From contig NC_087065.1 in assembly GCF_963678635.1 (NCBI RefSeq), positions 70,575,573 to 70,639,572 on the forward strand: DNA of 64,000 nt, in the 5' to 3' direction. Numbering within the stretch: position 1 is the first letter of the stretch; the number at the start of each line of letters is the position of its first letter. The DNA is from Symsagittifera roscoffensis (lineage: Eukaryota; Xenacoelomorpha; Acoela; Convolutidae). Positions 1 through 10,224 of the stretch are shown here, piece by piece. Made by a program: the position numbers and the translations under genes. Below the pieces are notes generated by a model. It had not been told where the DNA came from and ran no database searches. It saw nothing but the letters and a program-made list of their open reading frames with translations.

Positions 1-225
1 GATTTTTTTTTCTGCAAAACAAATGAATTAGAAATTCGGATAAAAAAGTCGATTATAGTCGATTATAATGTATTATAATTGATTATATTTGATTTTAAAT
101 GAAAGATTATAATCAATTAATAATTGATTAAAATCAATTTTTATTCAATTTTTGTAAGACTGGCACTAAATCATATTATAATCGATTATTAACGCTTGAA
201 ACTGGATGCGGGCTTCAATTTTGTT
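1..225. repeat. AT-rich low-complexity stretch
   Basis: The first 200 bases repeat variants of GATTATA and ATTGATTAT, so short palindromes recur. There is no open reading frame. It looks like simple-sequence drift in an intron or between genes. I see nothing else in it. Confidence 0.6.
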
Positions 226-290
226 TACAGACTTGTCTCTGGAATCCAGGAACATACAGACACCAAATTGTGCACAATTTGGCCTCGTAA
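226..290 (-). repeat. Inverted copy of the repeat at 1726-1893
   Basis: The segment around AGACTTGTCT, GGAACATACAGACAC and TTTGGCCTCGTAA is the reverse complement of most of 1726-1775. It also shares the TTTGGCCTCGTAA word with 1879 and, inverted, with 10084. It is one of three dispersed copies of an unnamed repeat, perhaps the end of a DNA transposon or foldback element. Confidence 0.5.
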
Positions 291-404
291 CGCATAGCCT
301 GGAATTATATATCACTCGTTTACTTGCATGAAAATTTAGACACAAATGATTTAGAACAAAAAAAACGGCTTGTATCAGGTCGAAATCCTGAAAGTTTGAC
401 TAAT

Positions 405-560
405 TAATGATATATTCAATAGTGCTTGACTGGCTGTGTCCACGTGGAGACAGTAACCCTAATATGGTAGCAATTTCTACCTGGTAGAAAACAATTACTA
501 CCTTGAATGAACATGTTATACAGTTGTCTTCATGATGAAAACGTTTAAAATAGGAACACT
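405..560 (-). pseudogene. Relic 3' end of an FN3-like exon plus intron fragment
   Basis: On the minus strand, about 405-470 reads as a short Ser/Thr-rich stretch ending in IEYII. It resembles the relic at 23009-23090 (TSITFEYIIQ) and the ends of live FN3-like exons such as SDSITVHYS at 36794-37072. The next 80 bases match the repeat-array module containing CTACCTTG and ACAGTTGTCTTCATGA. No usable splice donor remains. I infer a decayed duplicate of the FN3 gene's exon end. Confidence 0.45.
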
Positions 561-1725
561 AAAATTTAAAAAGTCAATTTTTGTGGAAACAGAACAACAC
601 AAAGAAAGTGGAAGAAGAACATTAAAAACAGAGTAGTGACGCGAAAAAATGAAACAAAGAGGGTAAAACCGAGGTTAAAAGAAACGGAATGCGAACTAGA
701 ATCAAATCAAGGACCAATTAAACGCAAAAAAGCATTGGAAAAATGAAGGATGTGAATGTTCAGGTTCTAAAATCAGGGAAAACTGAAGAATATTAGAAGT
801 AGCAAGATAATTGATTTTGGTGGAGCGAAAATACCCAAAAATCGGAAGACATGCAAGCTACACATTACATCTTGAATGGCATTAAGAACCCAGAAACTTA
901 ATAATATTGTAGTAAATATTGATCGAAAAGAAGCTCGTTCCCCAGACCGAACGGAAGCTGTTTTTCTAGATAGAAATTCTATGCAGATTATCTGGCCTAG
1001 TTTTCTCGTATTTTCCGTGCAGAAGTGATCTATCTCTTTTCTGGTTTAGAAATAATCAGTTTCTAGAAAGAAATAACCAGAAATCAGTTAACTGCTCAAC
1101 CGCAACGAGATAAACATGCTTCGAGTATACACAATAGCAGTAGCGAATACAATGCAAACTTACACTTGTTATAACATAGTTATTCTCCTAAAACTTGGAA
1201 AGTCAGAGGCTTGATGTTTTTGATAGAAGTACTAGAAGAGTATCTTACACAAAATGCTTTTCTGAAATTGGTAGGTACATGAGAGAATAGAAAAGACATA
1301 AATTGACATGGCACGAGTTTTAATGGCTGCAGTGAATTAATCACATTAAAATTTTAAGTGAGTGATGATGAAATACTAATCTTATTGGGGGTTGAGGAGA
1401 TTGATAAACAGAAGGTTAAAAAAGATTTCCTCAAAAACTTAAGGGTAATGACGGAACAATCATTCGAATAAACAAATAAACGTAATCTACCAAAAAGAAA
1501 TTCCGCCGAACTTTTGACAGCGCAAGAAATGTAATTAATTTGTGCGAATGAAACACGTTGCGGGGATTCAGAATGCAAACGAGAATTTTGAAAGACAGTA
1601 AAATTTAAAAACCAAAAACCAAAATGGAAAAAACATTTAGTTATAGCCACCTGGTGGCGGATAGGACTCATTATATTTTAAAAAAAATCGAATAAAAGTT
1701 ACTGCTTGGACATTAGGATAGGCGC
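561..1725. other. Unassigned non-coding stretch
   Basis: This is purine-rich sequence with many short A runs and no convincing reading frame. The single 105-codon minus-strand ORF at 1354-1671 has no recognisable features. It could be an old, unrecognisable transposon remnant or intron. Confidence 0.4.
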
Positions 1726-1893
1726 ACAGTTTTGTGTCTGTATGTTCTTGAATTCCATAGACAAGTCTTTAAACATGTTAAAATTTTGTCGGAACGATCA
1801 TAGAAAATGAAAGAACAAAAAAAGAACAAAGGACGCGTCCTTGTTGCGGAATCAGCTTACAATGCACAAAATGCACAGTTTGGCCTCGTAATG
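1726..1893 (+). repeat. Repeat copy, inverted relative to 226-290 and 10083-10173
   Basis: A run around CATGTTAAAATTTTGTCGG and AACGATCA recurs in reverse complement at about 10141-10167. The words GCGTCCTTGTT and TTTGGCCTCGTAATG follow in both copies. The left copy carries about 33 extra bases before TTTGGCC. The two arms face each other across element 1, so they could be terminal inverted repeats of a larger mobile unit or simply two copies in opposite orientation. Confidence 0.5.
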
Positions 1894-2096
1894 GAACCTG
1901 CTAAAAATGTGACATTAGACAATGGCAAGCTCATATCCAGAAATGATAAGAGACTCATTAAAGCTTGCTTATTATTCAGTAGTAAAACCGGCAAACAACT
2001 GAGAAAAAGAATTAGAAGTGAGAATTTTTGAAAACAGAATTTTGGAGCAGCCTTCATCCTTACAGGAACAGGATTCTAAAATTACAATGGGGCCAA

Positions 2097-2277
2097 AAAA
2101 GCAACAGGGGGAGCACTCTTAAAAGCGGCCTTACAAGAGTACAGAAGACGGTTAACAGAGGTCAAGACACGGAAGGACAGGCCAATAGAGTCGAGATTGA
2201 GTCTACTGGAGAGACATCTCTTCAGAAGAAAATTCGGTTATGCCACGTTGGACGAAGGAGTGGACTGGAACCCTAGC
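2097..2277 (+). repeat. Direct repeat of the element 1 3' ORF end (8457-8632)
   Basis: About 180 bases match 8457-8632 at roughly 94% by eye, from GGGAGCACTCTTAAAAGCGG to GGAACCCTAGCTG. After that point the left copy runs into gag and the right copy into the ORF stop and 3' untranslated region. It is too short and in the wrong place for an LTR. It most likely marks a junction between two element copies with the intervening LTR lost. Confidence 0.75.
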
Positions 2278-3010
2278 TGCAGCAGGATTCTCAGCTCAGG
2301 ACAATCGTACTGTTATGGGAAAACCAGTATTTTGGGCGACAGCTAATCTAGACTCACCGTGGCAATTCAAGGTCCGGTTAAAACAATTTCTAATGGCCTT
2401 AACGATGAAAGAAAATGTCAACCCAGAAATTATGCTGGAGGACCCAAAAGACATACTGGAAGAACCACCACCAAGACCAGAGACACCACGCGAGGGAGAC
2501 GATGAAGCTGCGATAACAGCCAGAAACTTCAGAGATAAATTAGCAAGAGATCGAGTTATGCTGGAGAATGAGGAGAGAAGAACACCTGGTCCAAGGGTTG
2601 GTCACAATGTTTATTATAATGAGGTACATAAGAAGCATGTATCCAGATTATTCCTCTCTCTAGGAACAGAAGGAAAGAAAAGATTCTTACAGAAAAACCT
2701 ACATACTGAAATTTCCAAAATGTCATTCAAGGAAATCCTGGAACTAGCATCGGCTTCATTCCAAACGGTTAAAAGTGTAACGTATAAAAGATACGAACTC
2801 TTTACAATAATGCAAGAACCAAGGGAAAATTTGGAAGCATTCCACGCGGCGCTAACTGCTCAGGCAGCACGGTCGGAGTTAGAAAATCTTGGAAATGAAA
2901 TTGTTCGAGATTTACTTATATCTAAAATGAAACATATGACGTTGCAGGGTAGTATAACTTTCGAAACACTTGAGCTCGAGGAAGTACTCAAGAGAGCCAT
3001 AAGGTTTTAA
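2240..3010 (+). pseudogene. gag: Gag-like protein fragment of element 1
   Basis: The 256-codon frame is rich in Glu, Lys, Leu and Arg, with alternating helices in the second half (for example EILELASASFQ and ENLEAFHAALTAQA). That pattern is usual in Ty3/gypsy capsid regions ahead of zinc knuckles. The first 12 or so codons come from the fused repeat at 2097-2277, so the true N-terminus is missing. A nucleocapsid-like frame follows about 75 bases downstream. In an intact element this protein would assemble the cytoplasmic particle. The call rests on position and composition. Confidence 0.65.
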
Positions 3011-3084
3011 CATAGTAATATAACCACAATGGCGTTTCAAAAGACGAATGCAGCAACAGTGCAGGAGCGAGTACTAGTTACAAT

Positions 3085-3384
3085 TTGGGAGTGAAGATAA
3101 AACAAGAACCAGTGATGGAAGAACGAAATTCGAATGGGAATACAAGAAAACAACTGTACAAGAGGGAAAACAGTAAACGACCAAACAACACTAGACCTGA
3201 TAATTCCGGTGGTCAAGCGAAGCCATGCAATAGATGTGGACGCGCATTTGATCAAGGACACCTGAAAACCTGCACGGCAATGGAAAAAACTTGCAAAAAC
3301 TGCGGGAAATCCAACCATTTTGCAAAATTGTGTAGTTCTCAGCAAGTGGGTGAAGTTACGGAAGATTCGGAAAGATCGGAATAG
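3085..3384 (+). pseudogene. gag: Nucleocapsid part of gag with two zinc knuckles, element 1
   Basis: Two Cys-rich motifs are visible: CNRCGRAFDQGHLKTC, an atypical knuckle, and CKNCGKSNHFAKLC, a CCHC knuckle. A Lys/Arg/Asn-rich basic stretch precedes them. This is the RNA-binding end of a retroelement gag. Element 2 has the same pair in the same order at 22598-22897, which supports a shared family. The frame ends in TAG before the protease, so gag and protease are not joined in this copy. Confidence 0.75.
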
Positions 3385-3435
3385 GAGTGCTATCTTATAA
3401 GAGAAGACTTCGGATCATGTGGCGACTTCGAAGTA

Positions 3436-3735
3436 ATGTCAATCCAACCACATTTATCAGAGGGTGCAAGATTCTCAATATATGTGGCAGAAAGAATCAA
3501 GGAGAGAAACCAGCAATTGTTGGGACAAAGTGTCAGCGTCCAAAAAATTTACCTACTCAGGGATGATCCAACATACAACAAAATAAAATTGCTCAAGGCT
3601 ATGGTACGAATAGACAATCAAATAATTCAATTGACAGTCGATACGGGAAGTCCAGTATCTTTTCTAAATTGGGGGACGACAAAGGAAATCATCGACAAAT
3701 CTAAAGTGCACGATTCATATCGGTCGAAAAACTAA
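3436..3735 (+). pseudogene. pol: Aspartic protease fragment of element 1
   Basis: The frame contains VDTGSPVSFL, the active-site loop (D-T/S-G) of a retropepsin-type protease, after a hydrophobic strand. The usual C-terminal hydrophobic-Gly motif is not seen before the stop at 3733-3735. The reverse transcriptase frame follows at once in the same general reading direction. It would cut the Gag-Pol polyprotein. It is about 100 codons long and broken at its C-terminal end. Confidence 0.75.
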
Positions 3736-3737
3736 AC

Positions 3738-4870
3738 TTGGCTACCCAATTCTTAGATTACAATAAACAACCGATCTGCGTTCTGGGGGCGTTAAAGACA
3801 AATCTAAGATCTGCGGGTGGTTGGGAAGTAAAAGGTGCCACGTTCTTAAAGACGGAACGCAAGATTAGATGCAATATGGGCTTGGATCTACAAGGACAGG
3901 TGGAGATCTCGACCACGCAGAAACCAGCTCCCAAAGAACTGTCAAGGTTTGACGTGCTCATGTGCGAGCAAAAGGAAGGCTGGAAAAACAAATTTTGTAC
4001 AAAATTTAACGATTTGTTAGCAAGACAGGGGATCTCAAAAAACCACATAGTGAGCTCAATTTTCAAATATCCCTTGTTCCCGATTCAGGAAAAAAGGAGC
4101 AGAGTACCAATTCATATACAAGATAAAGTAGAAAAAGGAATTGAAAAAATACTGACAGATAGTCACATTACTAAGTTGGATAAATGCACAAGCGATTGCT
4201 TCATAGCTCCAATTGTAAAAACAGTAAAAAAGACGATTCGCGAAAAATGGCACTTTCAGATGCCTAACGTGGACTTACCTATTGATGGGGTAAGTCAGAT
4301 AGTTTCTGAAAAGAAAGAGGGCACACTCTATTTCACAGTGGTAGACCTAAAACATGCGTATAGTCAAATAAACCTGGCTGCAGACACAGCGAGACAGTGT
4401 AACTTCAATATCGTCGGGGAAATGCTACAGGGACATATCGGTTCCTCGCAGGTTTTTATGTTTTGGCCGACATGTCGCCCGAGTTTCAAAACGCCATGGA
4501 CCGAACGATCAATCGGGCAAAAACATCTTTTGTTTCCTAGACAATTTTGTCATTGTGTCAAAAGGAAATTTAACCAGAGCTCGAAAAGCTAGAAGAGAAG
4601 GTACTAAAAAATTTGAATGATGAAAATCTAGCATTGAAAAAATCAAAATGTGAATTCTTCAAAAATCAAATTGACTGGCTAGGCCATCACCTTTCGGAGT
4701 CGGAGGTTAGACCAAAATTCAGAAAGACAGAAGCCATTCAAAATCTCAACCCACCTAAATCATTAAAGCGATTAAGATCTTTTCCGGGTAGTATGAATCA
4801 CCTACCGAAATTCATTCCAAAAGCAGCAAGTTTAACGGAGGAAGATCAAAAGAAAAAATTAAAAACATGA
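3738..4870 (+). pseudogene. pol: Reverse transcriptase region of element 1, catalytic motif damaged
   Basis: The frame shows the N-terminal RT signature (VEKGIEKILTDSHI...), a substrate-binding strand with TVVDLKHAYSQI (the first catalytic Asp) and a thumb region at 4613-4870 with WLGHHLSE and LNPPKSLKRLRSF. Around 4536-4565 the reading frame shifts. In the shifted frame the usual L-D-D catalytic pair reads LDN, so one metal-binding Asp is lost as well. Frame changes occur near 4440-4560 and again near 4600. Confidence 0.8.
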
Positions 4871-5055
4871 AACTACCAGTGAAACAATCCGAGTGGGGGG
4901 ACGAACATACAGTAGTGTTCGACGCGATAAAAAAGCACAGTAGCTAACATTTACAAAGTACATTACTACGACGCAAATCGGGATACAAGGGTTTAATGCG
5001 ACGCAAGTCACCACGGTTTGGGGGCCACAATCGAACAACAAAGTGACGAAGGGTC

Positions 5056-5502
5056 GTGGATTCCAATTTCGTTCGCATCAAGGTACCTAAATGTACAAGA
5101 AAAAAATACTCAACAAACGAGCTAGAGTTTTTTGCAGTTGTTTGGGCAGTTGATAGATACAAACACTACCTACTCGGGAAGGTGTTTACCATTGCAACTG
5201 AGCATAAAGCCCTAACTTCAGCCCTGGATGGGGACATATCAAACAAAACGTACCAATCATGGTTGACCCGGTGGGTCAATCAGTTTTTGCCCTGTCAATT
5301 TAAAAAAATTCACATTCCAGGGAAGGACATAGGGATTGTCGATTATTTATCGGGTGATCCGTATAATGCTCCCTGGCCCGAATCCGAATTAGACGAAAAG
5401 TTTGTGGTAACAACAATTAACTCCTTTCACAGAGCTTTAGACTGCATGAAAATTACGCTAGAGAACACTTGTTTGCTCAACCGGAACGAAAATGTTCTAT
5501 AA
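5056..5502 (+). pseudogene. pol: RNase H domain of element 1
   Basis: The frame contains TNELEFFAVVWAVDRYKHYL, matching the RNase H helix with the catalytic Glu, then a TEHKAL motif where family members have T-D-H-K. The central Asp is therefore Glu here. It continues with WLTRWVNQF, a basic strand, and IPGKDIGIVDYLSG, where the last catalytic Asp sits. The first Asp strand lies in the broken stretch 4871-5055. This is a Ty3/gypsy-type RNase H directly after RT. Confidence 0.8.
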
Positions 5503-6325
5503 AATTCTAAAAGGAACGTGGCGAATAAGTCATCGCCTCGTGGTTGCTGTGACAACCAAAACGGTCAAAAACGAGCAAAGCTCGACCGAAACGAAATCAA
5601 TCAACTTTCGCGACCGTCCAAACAGCTAAACAGCAGTTCACAAAGAAAACGAATCACTTTTTCTTCATTTCAACCCAGCAAACAGTCGAGCAATAAAACT
5701 GCAAAAAAAGTACAAAATTCAGCGGAAAAACAAAATAACAAAAACAGACTCACGAAAGTACTCATTTCAGAAAAAAACTTTAACCGATAATACGACTGGT
5801 GGTCGGATACACCACAGAAAAGAGAAGAGAGCATTCTAGACCCGAGACGGAACCGATCAATGGACAACACAAATGAACTGTCAGAAGAAGAGGAAGTCAC
5901 AGAAACACTACAACGGGCAAGGAAGATAATTCGAGGGAGCCGGAAGAGTAGAGACAGCTCAGATAGTGAAACAAGACACCAGTCCCGAGTAAAGTGGCAA
6001 CTGTCAGAGGACCAGCAAAGAGAGGCGGACAGCAGGCTACTATCATTCTGGCAGTTGATTGAGGGGAGTTCAGCACACCACCAAGCAGCACTCGAGAACT
6101 GGAAGCGGCGATGGAGGAAAGCGTACCAGTGCCAATAAGCATATCCCCGGCACAACCAGATGAAAGGAAAGTGAGCGATGTGCGGGTGATTGAAGTTGAC
6201 CTTACGACTACAGATGAGATGGCCGAGAAACAGGACAGGACATTTGTACTATCGAGCCATCAAGAAGACAAACACACAGGCTATGAGATGAACAGAAGCT
6301 GCAAAGGCAACTCAAAGAAGACACA
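5503..6325 (+). pseudogene. pol: Linker between RNase H and integrase, element 1
   Basis: Short Lys/Ser/Asn/Gln-rich frames (5518-5790, 5860-6138, 6111-6389) lie between RNase H and the integrase zinc domain. They are highly charged and contain no recognisable fold. Element 2 has a comparable basic linker at 29561-30470. They probably formed one continuous pol frame before decay. No function is claimed. Confidence 0.5.
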
Positions 6326-7260
6326 TTGGTATCTTTCAAAACTTTTCGACAAGAGCCTCCTAGCAGAGTTGAGATCAGAGGACGAGTAATAGAACGAGCG
6401 GACAAACAAGGATTCGAGCTAATGGGACCATATAATAATCCTCTGTGGTCACAGATGGCAGTGCAAGGCAACGGCATTCTGGTGGATAACAGACTGGAAG
6501 TCCCAGTACAATTGCGACAGGCAGTGCTCAAAAAAATACATCGAGGAAAGCCGGGGCAAGAAGCCATGCTTGGAGTCTCACGATAACTGTGGCGGTCGCA
6601 TATGCACAAAGACATAGTGAATCTCGCGGAAGAGTGCCGTAATTGCACCAGATATGGTAAGAAAGCAAAATAGCTCATTGCAAAAAATTCCTCAAAACCG
6701 CTACCACTGCTTACGCAGCCCGGCCAAGAAGTACAATAGAATACGCGGGACCGTTAGAAAATCAAAATGGAAAAAATCTACCTTCTAGTAGCTTCTCGAA
6801 ATTTCTTTTAGTAAAAATCACTAAACCAACGAGTAGAAATCGTACGGTAAAATTTTTGCGAGCCTTAATGGACACACAGGGCATTCCAAAATTGATACGA
6901 TATGACCACTTTTCGGGCTTTAAAGGAAAAACACTTTAAAAATTTTGTATTGAAAACAATATTGAACAAAAATTCTGTCCAGTTGGTGATCATCGGGGTT
7001 GTGGACTAGTAGAACGAACAATACAAACAATAGAGCAAAGTTTAGGGGTAATGTTAAAAGAAGAAAATCAACGCTCGATCAAACTCTGCCTTAGTACAAT
7101 ATTTCGTGAGTTACGGTGGAACAAACCGAAAACTATTGGAATATTTCCATTTCAGGCACACTTCGGCAGACTTTCAAAAAAAATGAATTTAAGATTCTAC
7201 GTGACAAGTTTATAAGTAACTCTGAGTATTTAGACAAACAGCACTTGGAACGATCGGCAT
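6326..7260 (+). pseudogene. pol: Integrase of element 1 (zinc domain and core), broken
   Basis: The HHCC zinc domain is visible: VPVQLRQAVLKKIHRGKPG carries the first His, RSHMHKDI the second, and EECRNC the Cys pair across a stop at 6584-6586. The catalytic core follows in pieces. IRYDHFSGFKG near 6893 holds the second Asp, and GLVERTIQ near 7003 holds the Glu of the D,D-E triad. Stops and frame changes separate them. This enzyme joins the DNA copy to the host chromosome. The copy here cannot be active. Confidence 0.75.
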
Positions 7261-8630
7261 TGACGGCGTCACAGCTCAAATGGAGGTTCGATCAACCCAG
7301 AGAGACGTAAGAAAGGGAGAGCTCAGCAGAGACACCAGCCAGCTGTATAAGCAGCAACCAACTGTACACAGATCGGGACCGCCAGCGAGCGGAACCACTC
7401 AAAGAGCTGTTGCAGGCAAACGCTCGGTGGAACGAGGAGTGTAGAGACGCAGCGAAGAACGACATCCGAAGACTTGTGGACACAGCTGAACAGTCAAACA
7501 CTGAGCTCCGAAAAGAGATGATTTACTCGTGGGAGAAGGGACTCATCCAAGATAAAGAAAATGAACCTACATATTCTCCAGAAAAATGATTCTGCATAAA
7601 ACGACTTGAGGAAGAGCGGGCAAGCGCTCACGAAGCCGTTAAAAGGAAAAATAACAGCGGAAAAGGGATCAACAGTAAAGACGTATAGCGGAAATCAAAC
7701 ATCGCACAAGCGAAATCAATCTACGGCAGGACCAGGCTCAGGGAGTAGAAAAAAGCCCGTCAGAAGAGCCACGCAAGAAACTGCAGAAGATCAGTTCTAC
7801 TGAAAAGCTGGAGGAAAGCGATACTGATGAAGAACTGCGAGGGCAGGTGGAGCTGGCAGACATTGTAAGCCCCATAGACCGGTTTCAACAAAGCCAAACC
7901 ATAGTAACTTCTAACGACACCGAATCAGGGGGGGGGGGGGGTAAAACCTCGCCATCAAGAGAGCCAAACCAAACACAGGGGGACTGAGTTCACCACATGG
8001 ACCAAAAACACAAGAAGAGGTCGCATTAAAGAAAACGGAGAAAAAATCAAAGACCAAAAAACAGGACGATAAGGAAAAGCCAGAACCACTAAACAAACAA
8101 GTTCAACGCCAAGAAGCAAACAGAAAACGAAACGGAAGAAAATAGATTTGGCCACTAAACCCGAGGATTTTCTGGACACATTCCAAATTAGAAATCTGGC
8201 ACCGGCGGAGAGAGAAAATCTGACAGATCAAGTACTCAAGAGGGGGGTACAAAAGGTGGCAGACGAACTTCCAGGAAAAAACCAATCAGTTGGAGAAAGG
8301 GACAAAAAATTGGAACCTCCACAGGGGGCATCCGATTACTCGAGCGTGGAAGACGCAGGGGTTAGAAAAAGTTCAAGACAAACCAAGAGCAAAGAACCAC
8401 GACGTTTTGGGGACCCAGTAAAGCATTCCATCAAGGAATTTTCAGAAGAACTATCAGGAGGAGCACTCTTAAAAGCGGCTTCAAAAGAGTACAGAAGACG
8501 GTTAACAGAGTTCAAGACACGGAATGACAGGCCAAAAGAGTCGAGATTGAGTCTACTGGAGAGACATCTCTTCAGAAGAAAATTCGGTTATACCACGTTG
8601 AACAAAGGAGTGGACTGGAACCCTAGCTGA
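7261..8630 (+). pseudogene. Basic C-terminal tail or 3' ORF of element 1
   Basis: Charged frames at 7316-7590, 7606-7803 and 8148-8630 are rich in Lys, Glu, Arg and Ser. The last, 160 codons, ends in a compact segment (SLLERHLFRRKFGYT) and a TGA. A 14-base G run at 7928-7941 probably caused one frame change. Its last 175 bases are duplicated at 2097-2277. Element 2 has a similar charged tail at 31471-32705. It may be an extended integrase C-terminus; no known domain was recognised. Confidence 0.5.
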
Positions 8631-8756
8631 AGGATAGAACTGGACAAAAACTAAAGAAATGGACAATTTGCAATCAGACAATCACTAAACTTTTGAAAAC
8701 TAAGCTTTAAAAACTCTTGCTATTATAAATTATTTCTTGTATCAGAAAAAAAATTT

Positions 8757-8770
8757 CACTTGAGGGGGTA
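8757..8770 (+). promoter_or_regulatory. Polypurine tract of element 1
   Basis: GAGGGGGTA lies directly before the TGTGATACTG start of the LTR. This is the position and composition expected of the plus-strand DNA primer. Confidence 0.7.
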
Positions 8771-9027
8771 TGTGATACTGTTTCTGCAATAGCAGTAATG
8801 ATGATGTAACCATAACCTTCAGTGTTATAATTATTTTATTATTATGAGTGTCCAAGGTCATTTAGATCTGAGACTTTTGGTACACAGCAGAGAGTTCAGA
8901 GTTTGAAATTGAGAACCGCTCTCAGTAGCGGAAAAACAAAACGAAAAACTATTTATTCAAATCCAAGAAAATACATTCTTTAAATTACCAATTAGTTTTC
9001 CAATAAGATGCCTTGCATGATATCACA
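8771..9027 (+). repeat. 3' LTR of element 1 (257 bp)
   Basis: The LTR begins TGTGATA and ends TATCACA, a perfect 7-bp terminal inversion with TG...CA ends, and follows a polypurine tract. No matching 5' LTR occurs in the window. The right edge is set by the inverted ends only, since no target duplication can be tested. Confidence 0.7.
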
Positions 9028-10082
9028 AAGAACAACAACAAAATTGGAACACATGCGGAGATTGGACGTCGTCGGTGTCGGTGACGAAAGATCACGACTT
9101 CATGAATGATTGCTCGACTTTTATCAGCAGCAATGAACGGCAAAAGAAGAAAACAAGCTGACAACAAGATATGAGAGCCAAGCCGTCATCTATTCCAAAT
9201 CTGATTAAGGACACTGGAGTGGTAAGTATTTCTGAAAATAAACAAATAAAATCGTTTTTCTTTGGTCGAGAAAAGAGCAATTTCGTACGGACAGAGATTA
9301 AATCGATGAATTGAGAAGCGGTGACGATAAATGTGAAAAGACGTTGTCACAATCAAGACAAAACCTGCGCGATGGATTGTGAAACCGCCACCAGAAGATT
9401 AAGTACCTGAATCTCCTTGCTGAGAACTTTGTATAGCAGCGTACGTATAGAGCGATGCCGCTAATCTAGTAGACAGACTGTATGCCAATCAGATTAAAGA
9501 TTGCCTGTCGCGGCATTGCTTCTTAGCAGAATAACCGATTAAGAGTTTCTATAGGCTTTTTATTGGCACATTTTGAAGACAATTCATTCGGCTGGACATC
9601 AAAGTGAGCTTGAAGACTGAGTTCAAAAATTGCTGAAAGGACATACAACGGATCTATTAAACGAAAAAACTTTTCAGTTTTTGGCCTTGGTGTAAGTCTT
9701 TACGGTGACTACAAAGAGGTCAACGAAGTTTTGGCAGCACATCAGCGGCTGATAATAAAATAACGGCGACAGGCTATTTTGTGCTGATGACCAGATCGCC
9801 AATGGGAAAATTGCAGTAATTGATAATGCGCATTAGATCGGTATTGACTAGGAGACTGCGGGACGCTTTCAGCCATTTGAACACAAAGGCAAGGGTATAG
9901 TGATAAGATCTCTTACAATGTCCTGAAGCTGTATAATAGAAGATCAGTACACTCGATGATGAGGTTTCGAAAGCTAGGTGGGACTCTCCTATTGGAAGCT
10001 TTACGATGCAGCAAGCTACAAATGACGCTCAACGATGGTACAAGTTGGTTGTTTTTCATTCCAAGGAAATGTAGAATGTCTC
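9028..10082. other. Unassigned sequence after element 1
   Basis: Base composition is less AT-rich than the flanks, but no frame exceeds about 60 codons before 9.9 kb. I recognise no domain. It may be an old mobile element remnant. Confidence 0.4.
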
Positions 10083-10173
10083 GCATTACGAGGCCAAACA
10101 AGGACGCTCCCTTTGTTCTTCTTATGTTCTTTTCTTCTCTTTGATCGTTCCGACAAAATTTTAACATGTTCAA
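10083..10173 (-). repeat. Inverted copy of 1776-1893
   Basis: Read on the minus strand it carries the CATGTTAAAATTTTGTCGG, AACGATCA, GCGTCCTTGTT and TTTGGCCTCGTAATG words of the left copy in the same order. The 27-base core is identical. Confidence 0.6.
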
Positions 10174-10224
10174 GAACTTGTTTAAAGACGTGTTTAATGA
10201 CTTGTATAAAACATTTCTAGTTGA

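Larger units (their letters stand above)
2097..9027 (+). mobile_element. Element 1: decayed 5'-truncated Ty3/gypsy retroelement
   Basis: In order it carries gag, a two-knuckle nucleocapsid, an aspartic protease, reverse transcriptase, RNase H, an integrase zinc domain and core, and a basic tail, then a polypurine tract and one 3' LTR. The order RT-RNase H-integrase marks Ty3/gypsy (Metaviridae). No 5' LTR or primer site is present: gag is joined to a copy of the element's own 3' ORF end. Stops and frame changes in almost every domain show that it is dead. The protease and integrase resemble those of element 2, so the two probably belong to one family. Confidence 0.85.

Noticed and set aside
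1354..2057. ORFs at 1354-1671 (minus), 1807-2031 (plus) and 1857-2057 (minus)
   Set aside because: Short, overlapping and partly in the dispersed repeat, with no recognisable features.
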